Origin: a bacterium
GTDB taxonomy: Bacteria > Myxococcota_A > Polyangia > Nannocystales > Nannocystaceae
Assembly: GCA_024742475.1 (NCBI GenBank)
Contig: JANSYI010000008.1
Coordinates: forward strand, 1 to 64,000
DNA length: 64,000 bases
Direction of reading: 5' to 3'
The number at the start of each line of letters is the position of its first letter. Positions within the stretch are counted from its first letter, which is position 1. Below are positions 16,859 to 25,563 of the stretch, piece after piece. The translations under genes and the position numbers were made by a program. The notes under the pieces were generated by a model. The model was given only the letters and a program-made list of their open reading frames with translations, was not told the origin of the DNA and did no database searches.

Positions 16859-19559
16859 CGCGAGAGTGCAGCCACTGTACGATGGCTTCAGTCGCTTCTG
16901 CGTTCTCCAGCGAACGATACGCCTCGAGCGCGCGGGCGGCTGATCGCTTGGATCCGTCTCGCTCCCCGGTGGCCCACTGCGCCTGGGCCGCGACCCACAG
17001 GACACCTGCAGAGGTCTCCTGGCCGAAGAGGGCTGGACCCCCACTGCCCAGGAAACGCTGCGCGTAGCGAACGGTCGCCTCCGCATCGCCAAGCGCCCAT
17101 GCTGCCCGCGCAGCTCCCGCGAGCGGGCCGAGCGTGGGAACCTCGACGCCGTCGTACGTCGCGTCGCAGATCTCGAGCGCCCGGTCGAACGCGTCTCTCG
17201 CGTCTTCGAGTCGGCCACGCTCGAGGTGGATCGTCCCGAGCACTTCGAGGGCACCGACGAGGTCGGGGTGGTCGTCGCCGCGCCCCGCAACGTCCCACAC
17301 CCGAAGCGCTCGGTTCACGTAGCTCAGTCCTTCGTCCAGCTCGCCGTTGGCGACCGCGACCTTCGCGAGGTTCTCCAGGGTGCCGAACTGGTCGATATGG
17401 TTCTCCCCCAACGACTCGTCGCGGATCGAGAGGGCACGAAGCCACGTCTGCGCCGCGGCATCGGGCTGGCCCAGATAGAACTGGACCGCGCCGATGTTGT
17501 TGTCCTCGATCGCGAGGTCGGGGTGCCGTGAGCCCAGCGCGGCCTCGTGGACTGCCCGAGCGTGCTGCAGCATCTCCAGCGCGCGGTCGTACTCCGCCAG
17601 CGCAAGGTGCGTGTTGCCGAGCTCGAGGTAGGCGTCGCCGACCGAGGGGTGGTCCGGCCCAAGAATGGATGACCGGGTCTGCACGGTTCTTTCGAGCATC
17701 TCGAGCGCTTCGCCAGGGCGCTGGAGTTTCAGCAACAGGGTCGATTCGGCGTAGTCGACCATCGTCGCAGCGAGGGGATCCTGGGTCGGCTCGGCCGCAG
17801 CCCGGGCGTGACGGACCCACACCCAAGCGTCGTCGTAGCGGCCCGAGGCAGTCGAGGCGCTGACCAGACCCGTCGCGAGCTCGAGGCTCTTCACGGCCAT
17901 GCCCTCGCGTTGGGCGACGAAGTACGCTTCTTCCCAAGCGACGCGCGCACCGTCGGCATCTCCGGCCGTCATCCGGAACTTGCCGTGCAGCGTCAACGTT
18001 CGGACCAGCACGGGGGGGTAGCCGATCGCGCGAGCCAGAGCGACGAGTACTGCGGCCTCTGCCGTTCCCTCTTCCGTGAACCCCGACCCCTCGAGCGCCA
18101 GCGCAAGCCCATCGATCCGTGCTTCGAGGTCGGCGACGTCGTCGCGCAGTCCGGCGGGGATGTCGGCTTCAGGCTGCGCACCCAGGCACGGTTCGATGCG
18201 CGTGAGCGCGTAGCTTCCAGCGATCGCAGCCTGCTGCCCCTGGGCATCGCGCAGCGTCCCAACGAAGCGTTCCAGCTCCTGCGATCGCTCGCCAAGGCAT
18301 CGCCTGCGGGCCGATGCGATCTGGGGCGCCAAGGTACCTCGCGAGGCTGCCTCACAGACGACGACCTGGGCGGCCGCGAGCTCTCCGACGTAGCGGTCGA
18401 GGTTTTCGAGGACCTTCTCGCCGCCCCGAGCGACGTAGGGCTCGCGCGCCGAAGCGAAGGCAGCCCTGGTCTCTTCGCGTCTGGACGCCCACACGAGTCG
18501 GGTCGGTGCCGCCTGGTCCTCGCAAGCGATCGGCCGATTGGGTGCGGCAAGGGACCACGCGGTGAGTCCGAGCGCGGCCACCCCGGCCACCCCCCAACCG
18601 GCGCGTCTTCGGCGCTCGGGTTTCTCGTAGCGCTCGAGCAGCGCCACCAGGCTTCGCATGTCGGGCCATCGCAACCGTGGGTCTGGATGCAGGCCGCGAG
18701 CGACCGCGCGGCGAAGCGAGCTTGGCAGCGCGCGAGGAAGTGGTAGCCGCGGCCCGAGACGCATCGACGCCATGAAGGTCGAGACGTCGCTCGCGGCGAA
18801 GGGCAGATCACCCGAGAGCGCTTCGTGAAGCGCAACGCAGAACGAAAACACGTCGCTGGCCGGAGTCTCCGCGCCCCCGCTGAGCTTCTCGGGGGCGCAG
18901 TAACCCAGTGTTCCCCCTCCGGCGCGCGGCGAGGCGCCCGCTTCAGCCACCCGCTGGGTGACGCGAGCCTGCTCGAAGAGTCGGGCCACGCCGAAGTCGA
19001 TGACCTTGATGTCCCCACCATTCCCGCGCAACACGTTCGACGGCTTGAAGTCCCCGTGGACCAATCCCGCCGCGTGGGCGGCCGCGAGGCCACGCCCGGC
19101 TCGGATGAAGGCGCGCAGGATCTCGGTGTGGGGCGGTTCGTTTCGTAGCCAAGCCGCGAGGTCGAAGCCGCGGACGTACTCCATCGCGATGAACACGGTC
19201 GAGCCGTCTGCGGGGTCGAGCCCGACGTCGAAGATCTCGACCACGTTCTCGTGCTGCAAGCGCGCGAGGGCTCGCCCCTCGGCGACCAACAGGCCGGTGG
19301 ACGCGGCGAACCCGGTGTGCAGCACCTTGACCGCAACGTGCCGGCCGAGCGCTGCATCCTTTGCGAGATAGACTGCACCCATGCCGCCGCTCCCGATGCG
19401 CTCGACGAGCGAGTAGCGTCCGAGCTGGACCGCCGGGGAGTCCGACTCGCCGAGCAGCCGTTCGTGAAGCTGCCGGTTGAGAACCGCGCCTCGCCGAGTC
19501 GAGCGCGTGGGAGCTCCGCCCTCGAACATCGCGCCGAAGCTCGAGCGATCGGAGGTCAT
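16851..19559 (-). CDS. Ser/Thr protein kinase with TPR repeats
   Basis: 902 residues from ATG 19559 (MTSDRSS...), where the protein begins to look like the family. The kinase domain has all core motifs: IGSGGMGAVY (P-loop), VAVKVL (Lys), HGDFKPSNVL (catalytic loop, with HGD in place of HRD as in many bacterial kinases), VIDFGVARL (DFG) and GTLGYCAPEKLSG (APE). A hydrophobic segment (WGVAGVAALGLTAWSL) follows and probably anchors the protein. The C-terminal half is a long array of TPR-like helices (for example VGDAYLELGNTHLALAEYD). It probably senses a protein partner and phosphorylates targets. It overlaps the ECF sigma gene, its likely partner. Confidence 0.93.
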   Translation of the reverse strand: MTSDRSSFGAMFEGGAPTRSTRRGAVLNRQLHERLLGESDSPAVQLGRYSLVERIGSGGMGAVYLAKDAALGRHVAVKVLHTGFAASTGLLVAEGRALARLQHENVVEIFDVGLDPADGSTVFIAMEYVRGFDLAAWLRNEPPHTEILRAFIRAGRGLAAAHAAGLVHGDFKPSNVLRGNGGDIKVIDFGVARLFEQARVTQRVAEAGASPRAGGGTLGYCAPEKLSGGAETPASDVFSFCVALHEALSGDLPFAASDVSTFMASMRLGPRLPLPRALPSSLRRAVARGLHPDPRLRWPDMRSLVALLERYEKPERRRRAGWGVAGVAALGLTAWSLAAPNRPIACEDQAAPTRLVWASRREETRAAFASAREPYVARGGEKVLENLDRYVGELAAAQVVVCEAASRGTLAPQIASARRRCLGERSQELERFVGTLRDAQGQQAAIAGSYALTRIEPCLGAQPEADIPAGLRDDVADLEARIDGLALALEGSGFTEEGTAEAAVLVALARAIGYPPVLVRTLTLHGKFRMTAGDADGARVAWEEAYFVAQREGMAVKSLELATGLVSASTASGRYDDAWVWVRHARAAAEPTQDPLAATMVDYAESTLLLKLQRPGEALEMLERTVQTRSSILGPDHPSVGDAYLELGNTHLALAEYDRALEMLQHARAVHEAALGSRHPDLAIEDNNIGAVQFYLGQPDAAAQTWLRALSIRDESLGENHIDQFGTLENLAKVAVANGELDEGLSYVNRALRVWDVAGRGDDHPDLVGALEVLGTIHLERGRLEDARDAFDRALEICDATYDGVEVPTLGPLAGAARAAWALGDAEATVRYAQRFLGSGGPALFGQETSAGVLWVAAQAQWATGERDGSKRSAARALEAYRSLENAEATEAIVQWLHSRDV

Positions 19560-19677
19560 CCGCCCGAGCGTAGAGCGGCCAGACCGAGCCTTCCTTGCCC
19601 GATGGCGGAGAACACTCACAGATGGACTCGCAACGCTTCGCAATCGGCGTCTGCAGGACGGACGTCGTGACCGCGCG

Positions 19678-20313
19678 ATGGAAGACGCAGAACGAAAGCA
19701 CTACGAGAGCCCGAAGTCGGCGGACGATCTCCGCGGGCGATTCGCGACTCACTTCTTCGGCCTCAACATCGGGGAGGCGGCTCCGAAGGGAAAGCTGCCG
19801 CGCAACGTTCGCGTGGAGTCGAGCGCCGACGGCCTCGTTCGCGCCGTGTGCTACGAGCTCTGGAACAGCCCGCAAGGCACGTTCGAAGTGCTCTCGAGCG
19901 AGCTCTCGAGCCGATTCGGGGCCTCCAGCCCGGGCCCAGACGGCGGTCGGGATGTGTCGTGGGCTGCGCAGGGCATTCGCGTGCAGCTGCAAGAGCGCAT
20001 GCTCGACCCGGGCCCGAAGCTCACCCTCCACGTGACCGAGGCTCCCGTCTCCAGCGTCGCGGACGAAGACATCGAGCACCTGACGCAGCAGCTGCGTCAC
20101 ACGTTCTCGGAGCTCGACAACGTCTCCGTCACCCGCAAAGACCCGCAGACTCTGGCGATCACCGCCGACCTGCGCGGAGACGACTTCGCGGGCGTCATCG
20201 TCAACTGGAAGGGCCCGGCAACAATCGACGGCGCGCTGCAGCCCGCACTGGTCGATCGGGTGCTGGAGGAGCTCCAGGATGCCCAGGCCCAAGAGGACGA
20301 CTTCGAGATGTGA
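19678..20313 (+). CDS. hypothetical cytosolic protein divergent from the kinase gene
   Basis: 211 residues from ATG 19678, a charged soluble protein without signal or membrane helix. The start is chosen because the codons before it in the same frame are antisense to the kinase gene. It contains RFATHFFGLNIGEAA early, a central part with mixed strands, and ends in an acidic tail (AQAQEDDFEM). I do not recognise it. It is transcribed away from the kinase and lies before amtB, separated from that by 185 bases. No function can be given. Confidence 0.6.
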   Translation: MEDAERKHYESPKSADDLRGRFATHFFGLNIGEAAPKGKLPRNVRVESSADGLVRAVCYELWNSPQGTFEVLSSELSSRFGASSPGPDGGRDVSWAAQGIRVQLQERMLDPGPKLTLHVTEAPVSSVADEDIEHLTQQLRHTFSELDNVSVTRKDPQTLAITADLRGDDFAGVIVNWKGPATIDGALQPALVDRVLEELQDAQAQEDDFEM

Positions 20314-20431
20314 CCGGTGTTCCCGGCATCGGCGGATGGATCCTCCGCCCTCGCTGGCGAAGTTTACGACCACACCGATCGCACGTGTAAATCGAGTTAC
20401 ATCGCCGCGACGCTTTCGCTTTTCGGGCAAC

Positions 20432-20446
20432 TGGCCCGCGAATGGC
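20432..20446 (+). promoter_or_regulatory. possible sigma-54 promoter of amtB
   Basis: TGGCCCGCGAATGGC has the GG-N10-GC spacing of a -24/-12 sigma-54 promoter (consensus TGGCAC-N5-TTGC), with two mismatches at conserved positions. It lies 52 bases before the amtB ATG, a sensible distance. amtB-glnK pairs are often driven by sigma-54 under nitrogen limitation, but a match of this quality can arise by chance in GC-rich DNA. Confidence 0.25.
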
Positions 20447-20498
20447 GGACCGTGCGCCCGATTGTATTCCCCCGGGCCGTCGGTCAGCATCTGATGCC

Positions 20499-21761
20499 AT
20501 GCCAAGTACGACGCCTGTGGATTCGGGCACGACCGCATGGATGCTCACCTCGACCGCGCTGGTCCTGTTGATGGTGCCCGGCCTCGCGATGTTCTACGGC
20601 GGACTCGTCCGTACGAAGAACGTCTTGGGCACGATGCTCCACAGCTTTGCCGCGATGGCGATCATCGGGGTGTTGTGGGTCATCGGTGGATACGCCATGG
20701 CGTTCGGCCCCAACGTGTTGGGGGGATGGATCGGTTGGGACCCCGACCTTCTCTTCCTCGAAAGCGCGGATGCGAAGATTCTGGGTGAAGGCGTGCCCGA
20801 GTACGTGTTCGCGATGTTCCAGGGCAAGTTCGCGATCATCACCCCAGCCATCATCGCCGGAGCGTTTGCGGAGAGGGTGCGGTTCCGGGGCTATTGCGTG
20901 TTCATCAGCCTGTGGGGGCTGCTGGTCTACACGCCGCTGTGCCACTGGGTGTGGGCGTCGGACGGATTCCTGTTCAACCTCGGCGCACGCGGAGCCATCG
21001 ACTTCGCCGGCGGCACCGTCGTGCACATCTCCGCAGGCATCGCGGGGCTCGTGGCCGCGCTCTATCTGGGAGCGCGTCGCGGGTATCCGGGCAACGAGAT
21101 GCACCCGAACAACCTCGTCATGACGCTCGTCGGCGCGGGGCTGCTTTGGGTCGGTTGGTTCGGGTTCAACGCCGGCAGTGCGATCGCCTCCGATCTGCAG
21201 ACCGCTCAGGCACTCACCGCGACACAAGTCGCCGCCGCCGCGGGGGGACTGGCGTGGATGTTGATCGAAGCGGGCCACCACGGTCGGGCGACGAGCCTCG
21301 GCGTCGCATCGGGCATCTTGGCCGGTCTGGTCGTCATCACGCCCGCTGCGGGTGTGGTGCAGCCCAAGGGCGCAATCGTGCTGGCCTCGTTGGCGTCGGC
21401 GATCAGCTACGGCGCCATCTTGGTGAAGAACCGCCTGAAGTACGACGACACGCTCGACGTGTTCGGGATTCACGGCGTGTCGGGCATCGTCGGGGCCGTG
21501 TTCTTGACGTTCTTCATCCGCGACACGTGGATGGCCGAGGCGGCCGAGGCGGCCGGGGGACCGTGGGGAACGCTGGACCAGCTGATCGTGCAGGTCGCCG
21601 GGGTCGGCGCGACGCTGGTCTACGCGGGGCTCCTCACCTGGGGGCTCCTGGTACTGGTCGAAAAGACGGTGGGCCTGCGGCTGGACGAGAACGCCGAGAT
21701 GGCGGGCATGGACCACGCCGAGCACGGTGAGCAGGGCTACGGAATGCTGGACGTGGGGTAA
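20499..21761 (+). CDS. amtB: ammonium transporter AmtB
   Basis: 420 residues with about eleven membrane helices. Family landmarks: GLAMFYGGLVRTKN in the first helix region, FQGKFAIITPAIIAGAFAER, the Asp in AIDFAGGTVVHISAG with the first pore His, and the second pore His in FGIHGVSG. AmtB conducts ammonium/ammonia into the cell. The start at ATG 20499 (MPSTTPV) is preferred over in-frame codons from 20442 because the first transmembrane helix follows after a normal length. No cleavable signal peptide is evident. The C-terminal tail (RLDENAEMAGMDHAEHGEQG) has the usual form. It is followed 2 bases later by an unusual PII gene, normally its regulator. Confidence 0.95.
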   Translation: MPSTTPVDSGTTAWMLTSTALVLLMVPGLAMFYGGLVRTKNVLGTMLHSFAAMAIIGVLWVIGGYAMAFGPNVLGGWIGWDPDLLFLESADAKILGEGVPEYVFAMFQGKFAIITPAIIAGAFAERVRFRGYCVFISLWGLLVYTPLCHWVWASDGFLFNLGARGAIDFAGGTVVHISAGIAGLVAALYLGARRGYPGNEMHPNNLVMTLVGAGLLWVGWFGFNAGSAIASDLQTAQALTATQVAAAAGGLAWMLIEAGHHGRATSLGVASGILAGLVVITPAAGVVQPKGAIVLASLASAISYGAILVKNRLKYDDTLDVFGIHGVSGIVGAVFLTFFIRDTWMAEAAEAAGGPWGTLDQLIVQVAGVGATLVYAGLLTWGLLVLVEKTVGLRLDENAEMAGMDHAEHGEQGYGMLDVG

Positions 21762-21763
21762 AC

Positions 21764-22108
21764 ATGAAGCTGGTCATCGCAATCATTCAACCGGACTGCC
21801 TGGACCAGGTTCGCGAAGCCCTGCTCGCGGCAGACATTCCCCGCATCACCGCGACGCGCTGCTCTGGGCGGGCGCGGCCCGATGCGTCCCCCGAGCTGTT
21901 CCGTGGTCGGGCCGTCGCACCGACCCTCGAAGGCCGCGTGCGCATCGAGATCGTCTGCAACGACGAGTTCGTCGATCCCGCGATCGAGGCGATCGTCTCA
22001 GGCGCACGCCACGGCGACGGTGAGAACGGTGACGGCAAGGTGTTCGTCGTCCCGCTCGAGCGCTGCGTTCGGATCCGAACCGGCGAGTCCGGACCTTCGG
22101 CCGTCTAG
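21764..22108 (+). CDS. atypical PII signalling protein (GlnK-like)
   Basis: 114 residues, full length for PII, aligning without gaps to GlnB from MKLVIAIIQP to CVRIRTGES, except for a small insertion in the B-loop (HGDGENGDGKVFV). The T-loop is changed: the uridylylated Tyr51 is Val, Tyr46 is Phe (ELFRGRAV), and Gln39 and Lys58, which contact 2-oxoglutarate or ATP in classical PII, are Pro and Arg. The B-loop and C-loop nucleotide motifs are kept. It probably still binds a nucleotide and may plug AmtB, but cannot be uridylylated at Tyr51. It starts 2 bases after the amtB stop, so it is cotranscribed. Confidence 0.88.
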   Translation: MKLVIAIIQPDCLDQVREALLAADIPRITATRCSGRARPDASPELFRGRAVAPTLEGRVRIEIVCNDEFVDPAIEAIVSGARHGDGENGDGKVFVVPLERCVRIRTGESGPSAV

Positions 22109-22128
22109 CGAACGTGGCCGAGAAAAAG

Positions 22129-22164
22129 CGCCGGCGGGTGTAAGTTGATGGGGCACCGCCGGCG
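22129..22164 (+). terminator. hairpin after the PII gene, possible terminator
   Basis: CGCCGGCGG (22129-22137) and CCGCCGGCG (22156-22164) form a perfect 9-base stem with an 18-base loop, beginning 21 bases after the PII stop codon. There is no T-run behind it, so if it ends transcription it is not a classical intrinsic terminator. It also lies just upstream of the next gene and could act in that gene's leader. Confidence 0.35.
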
Positions 22165-22188
22165 TTCGGGGGCCCGGGGACACCACAG

Positions 22189-24276
22189 ATGCGACCACCT
22201 TCTCTTCGTCGATTCGCGTACGCTCTTCTGAGCTTGGCCGCCGCTGCGGCTTGCACCACCGGACCTGCGTACACGGTCGGTCCCGATCCCGGACCGCCCC
22301 CGCCGCCTCTCGAGACCGGCCCGGCCGAGCTCCCGCCCCAGAACTTTGCACCGGGTCGACACGAGGCCCGGATCCATCCGGTAGCCGAGGCCGCACCGTT
22401 CGGCTCGATTCCGGCTGTGTCGACCAGTCGCAAGTGCGTCGCAGCCGGGGCGGTGCCGGAGGGTCGACCGGGCGACTCGACCAAGGCGGGCGCGAAGAAG
22501 CGGAAGAAGAAGCACTTCGTCCCCTACGAGCCATCGAAGAGGTCGGCCGGCGCCGCCAAGCCCAGCACGCGGGCAGCCGAGGCGACGCCGTCAGCCGACG
22601 CCCCTTCGCCCGCTCCCATGCCAGAGCCCGCGCCGCCGATGGAGTCGGGCGCGGACATGGATGCATCGACGATCGGAGGCGCCGACGACGACTCGGCGCG
22701 CAACCGCGGCAGTGCCGCGCAGGAACGACGCGAGCGGCGAAAGGAGAAGCGGTCGCGACGGAAGGACGACGCCGCTCCGGCGGCATCGATGCCCCCGGCC
22801 GTCGCCGGCGAAGCGCAGTTCGAAGACGAAGCGCTCGAACCGCCTCCACTGCAACAGGTCCAGCCCGTGGAGTGGCCGCCCGAGCACGAGGGGTGGGGCG
22901 GCGCGACGTATCTGTCCAACGACGACAGCATGAGCATGTCGTCGCCGCAGCGGGTGCGGTTTGCGATCGACAGCGACCTGCCGCTTCCGCTCTCACACAT
23001 TCGCACTCACGAGCTGCTCAACGCGGCGTCCTTCGAGCTGCGCGAGGTCGAGCAAGGGCACGACTTCTCGGTGCACGCTGAGCTGGCGCCATCGCGGCGG
23101 GAGAACGGGCTGTACACGCTGGCGCTCGCGGTCAACGGGCGTCCGGTCGGGCGAGAGGGCCGACGCAACGCGGCGCTCACGTTCGTGATCGATCGGTCGG
23201 GGTCGATGAAGGCCGAAGGCCGCATGGAGTTCGTCAAGCGCGGCATGTTGCGCATGGTCCGGGAGCTGAAGACGGGCGACGTCGTCAACCTCGTCACGTT
23301 CGACCAGCGCGTCTGCACCCGCCTGCAGCACTTCGTGGTTGGACGGGATGACGCCTCGATCCTCACCAAGGCGATCACGGGCATCAAGCCCTCGGGCAGC
23401 ACCAACCTGCACGCCGGGCTCACCCGCGGCTACCAGCTGGCCGACGCCGCCTACCAGCCCAAATACACCAACCGCGTCGTGATCATCACCGACGCGCTCG
23501 CCAACCGCGGCGTCACCGATCCCCGCACGCTCTCGATGGTCTCGGACTACTATGATGCGCGCCGCATCCGTCTGTCCGGAGTGGGCGTGGGCAAGACGTT
23601 CGACGACCGGCTCCTCGATGCTCTGACCGAGAAGGGTCGGGGCGCCTACGTGTTCCTCGGCTCCGAGGCGCAGGTCGAGCACGTGTTTGGAGACGGCTTC
23701 ACGTCGCTGGTCGAGACCACCGCCAACGACGTGCACTACAGGCTCCACCTGCCCGTCACGATGCGCATGCAGCAGTTCTACGGCGAGGAGGCCTCGGTCT
23801 CGAAGGCCGAAGTGCAGGCGGTGCACTTCTTCGCCGACACCAGCCAGGTGCTGCTCTCCGACGTGGAGGCCTGGCAGGGACGGCTTCGACCCGAGGACGG
23901 CATCCTGCTGGAGATCGAGTACCAGCACCCCGAGACGGGCGCGACGATGACCGAGGAGTACGCGTTCTCGGTGGCCGAGATGACCGAGCGCCGCAGCAAC
24001 GTGCACAAGGCCGAGGTCTTGATGCACTTCGCCGAGAACCTCGAAGACATGGTGCGAACCTTCGGCGGCGAGGTAGGCTCGAGCAGCGTTCCGTTCGGCG
24101 GCCGCTCCATGCCGCAGACGGGTCCGGCGGATCGATGCTTCGACGTGGAGCGCGAGCTGGCCGACCTGGCCCAGGGCATGCGCGACGTGGAGGTCGGCGA
24201 AGCACGCCGCCTGTGGAGCCGCTTTTGCGGGCGCTACGGTGCGGCGCCCTCGGGCCGCCCGCCTCGCAAGCGGTAG
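22189..24276 (+). CDS. secreted lipoprotein with von Willebrand A domain
   Basis: 695 residues. Signal with basic RRFAY, hydrophobic ALLSLAAAA and lipobox AAAC (Cys22). A long low-complexity region follows with Pro-rich and Lys/Arg-rich stretches (KKRKKKH, RRERRKEKR). Then comes a VIT-like lead-in and, from about residue 320, a VWA domain with the metal site: DRSGSM (DxSxS), Thr in GSTNLHAGL and Asp in VIITDAL. The C-terminal part is beta-rich. Such proteins bind partners through a metal ion at the cell surface, or are chelatase/YfbK-like. It is convergent with the LamG lipoprotein, with only 4 bases between them. Confidence 0.83.
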   Translation: MRPPSLRRFAYALLSLAAAAACTTGPAYTVGPDPGPPPPPLETGPAELPPQNFAPGRHEARIHPVAEAAPFGSIPAVSTSRKCVAAGAVPEGRPGDSTKAGAKKRKKKHFVPYEPSKRSAGAAKPSTRAAEATPSADAPSPAPMPEPAPPMESGADMDASTIGGADDDSARNRGSAAQERRERRKEKRSRRKDDAAPAASMPPAVAGEAQFEDEALEPPPLQQVQPVEWPPEHEGWGGATYLSNDDSMSMSSPQRVRFAIDSDLPLPLSHIRTHELLNAASFELREVEQGHDFSVHAELAPSRRENGLYTLALAVNGRPVGREGRRNAALTFVIDRSGSMKAEGRMEFVKRGMLRMVRELKTGDVVNLVTFDQRVCTRLQHFVVGRDDASILTKAITGIKPSGSTNLHAGLTRGYQLADAAYQPKYTNRVVIITDALANRGVTDPRTLSMVSDYYDARRIRLSGVGVGKTFDDRLLDALTEKGRGAYVFLGSEAQVEHVFGDGFTSLVETTANDVHYRLHLPVTMRMQQFYGEEASVSKAEVQAVHFFADTSQVLLSDVEAWQGRLRPEDGILLEIEYQHPETGATMTEEYAFSVAEMTERRSNVHKAEVLMHFAENLEDMVRTFGGEVGSSSVPFGGRSMPQTGPADRCFDVERELADLAQGMRDVEVGEARRLWSRFCGRYGAAPSGRPPRKR

Positions 24277-24280
24277 TGCC

Positions 24281-25207
24281 TCAGCACCCGCCGTACGCGT
24301 CGCAGATCTCGTCGGCGGAGAGCGGTCGACTCCAGATCCGGAGGTCGTCGACGAGCCCATCGTACGGCCAGTCGCCGTCGGGCGCGGAGCCCAGCATCAG
24401 GTCGAAGTCGTTGGACGGGACCTCGGGCTGCATCGGCTCGGCCACGGCGACGCTGCCGTTGACGTACATCGTCAGGGTGTCTCCGTCGAAGACACAAGCC
24501 AGGTGGCTCCACGCACCTTCGGCGACCGGGAACGGAGCCTCGATCAGGCCGTTGGGCGTTCGACAGCGTAGGTGGCCGTTGGTGGCGATGCCGGTGGTGT
24601 AGTGGCGATCCTTGTCCACGATGTGTTGGAACTCGCCAGCGAACACGTCGCGCGGGTAGATCCACAGCTCGACGGAAAACTCCGCGACCAGCTGCAGCTG
24701 CGCCGTGTTCCATACGCGCACCTCGCTGTCCTCCTCGGTCGAGAGCGCCATGCCCCGGACCCCAGGCACCGCGCCTGCATCGAGTACCACCCCGTCGTGC
24801 CCGTAGCTCGAGCCGTCCTCGAGCATCCCAACTCCTACATCGTCGTCGAACTCGTAGCAGGCGATGAGGTCGGGGTCGGTCGCGTCGCAGAAGGGCTCCA
24901 TCGCGTCGCCCGTCGTCGATCCACTCGACGTTTCGGTGGCCGCCGGATCAGACGTCGACGTCGTGGAGAAGGGTCCTGGCTCGTCGGTGGTCGCATCCGC
25001 GTCCGGGCTCGACGTCGCGCCCGAGCCCACGCCCGCACCCGCACCGTTCGTCCTCGAGTCCGGCCCTCTGCCGCTGGTCCCACCCGTCGTGGCCACGCCA
25101 CCGACATCCGTTCCGCTCTGTGCAACGCCCCCGTACAGTGGGTTGTCGATCAGGCACCCGGTCGTCGAGGCGAACGCCAATGCCACAGCGACTCGCGACA
25201 GCGCCAC
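24281..25207 (-). CDS. lipoprotein with LamG/concanavalin-like domain
   Basis: 308 residues from GTG 25207. Signal VALSRVAVALAFASTTGC with lipobox TTGC, then a long Gly/Thr/Ser/Asp linker to about residue 105. The C-terminal 200 residues form a LamG-type jelly roll: LIACYEFDDDVGVGMLED, FSVELWIYPRDVF, WSHLACVFDGDTLTMYVNG and DGLVDDLRIWSRPLSADEI. These folds bind sugars or proteins outside the cell. The gene stands alone on this strand and converges on the VWA lipoprotein gene. Confidence 0.82.
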   Translation of the reverse strand: MALSRVAVALAFASTTGCLIDNPLYGGVAQSGTDVGGVATTGGTSGRGPDSRTNGAGAGVGSGATSSPDADATTDEPGPFSTTSTSDPAATETSSGSTTGDAMEPFCDATDPDLIACYEFDDDVGVGMLEDGSSYGHDGVVLDAGAVPGVRGMALSTEEDSEVRVWNTAQLQLVAEFSVELWIYPRDVFAGEFQHIVDKDRHYTTGIATNGHLRCRTPNGLIEAPFPVAEGAWSHLACVFDGDTLTMYVNGSVAVAEPMQPEVPSNDFDLMLGSAPDGDWPYDGLVDDLRIWSRPLSADEICDAYGGC

Positions 25208-25320
25208 CGTATGCTAGTGCGGTGGTGGGGCGCGCAGTTCGAGTCCATTTTCGGGCCGGGGGAGGACTCTCGGGGAGAGGTGGGCTCGCTCGCGTCGAGT
25301 GCTATGATGTGGAGGTGAGC

Positions 25321-25563
25321 ATGAGCGAAGAAGCTGCCCGGCAACGACGCGCCCGTGCTCGCGCCACGTATCCGGGGCGCGTGGGCGGTATGGAGCTGCT
25401 CGGCAGTAGCCTAGACCTCAGCTCGACCCCGTCGGAGCGCGTAGCGCAGGTCTACGCCGCCACGCTCATCGGTTGGGAGCTCTCTGGGCACCCCATGCCG
25501 ACCTACAGCCGCGCGGATGCACCTGGAACCATCCGCCGGTGCCAGCCTCGAGCCGACGTGTGA
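25321..25563 (+). CDS. small hypothetical protein coupled to a nucleotidyltransferase gene
   Basis: 80 residues. GGAGG at 25311-25315 is well placed before ATG 25321, which decides the start (the GTG at 25315 is part of that site). The N-terminus is basic (RQRRARARA), the middle has SSTPSERVAQVYAATLIGWE. I do not recognise it. Its stop overlaps the GTG start of the next gene in a GTGA, so both proteins are made together. Small basic proteins placed this way before a nucleotidyltransferase are often the partner in a toxin-antitoxin-like pair; that is inference only. Confidence 0.6.
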   Translation: MSEEAARQRRARARATYPGRVGGMELLGSSLDLSSTPSERVAQVYAATLIGWELSGHPMPTYSRADAPGTIRRCQPRADV

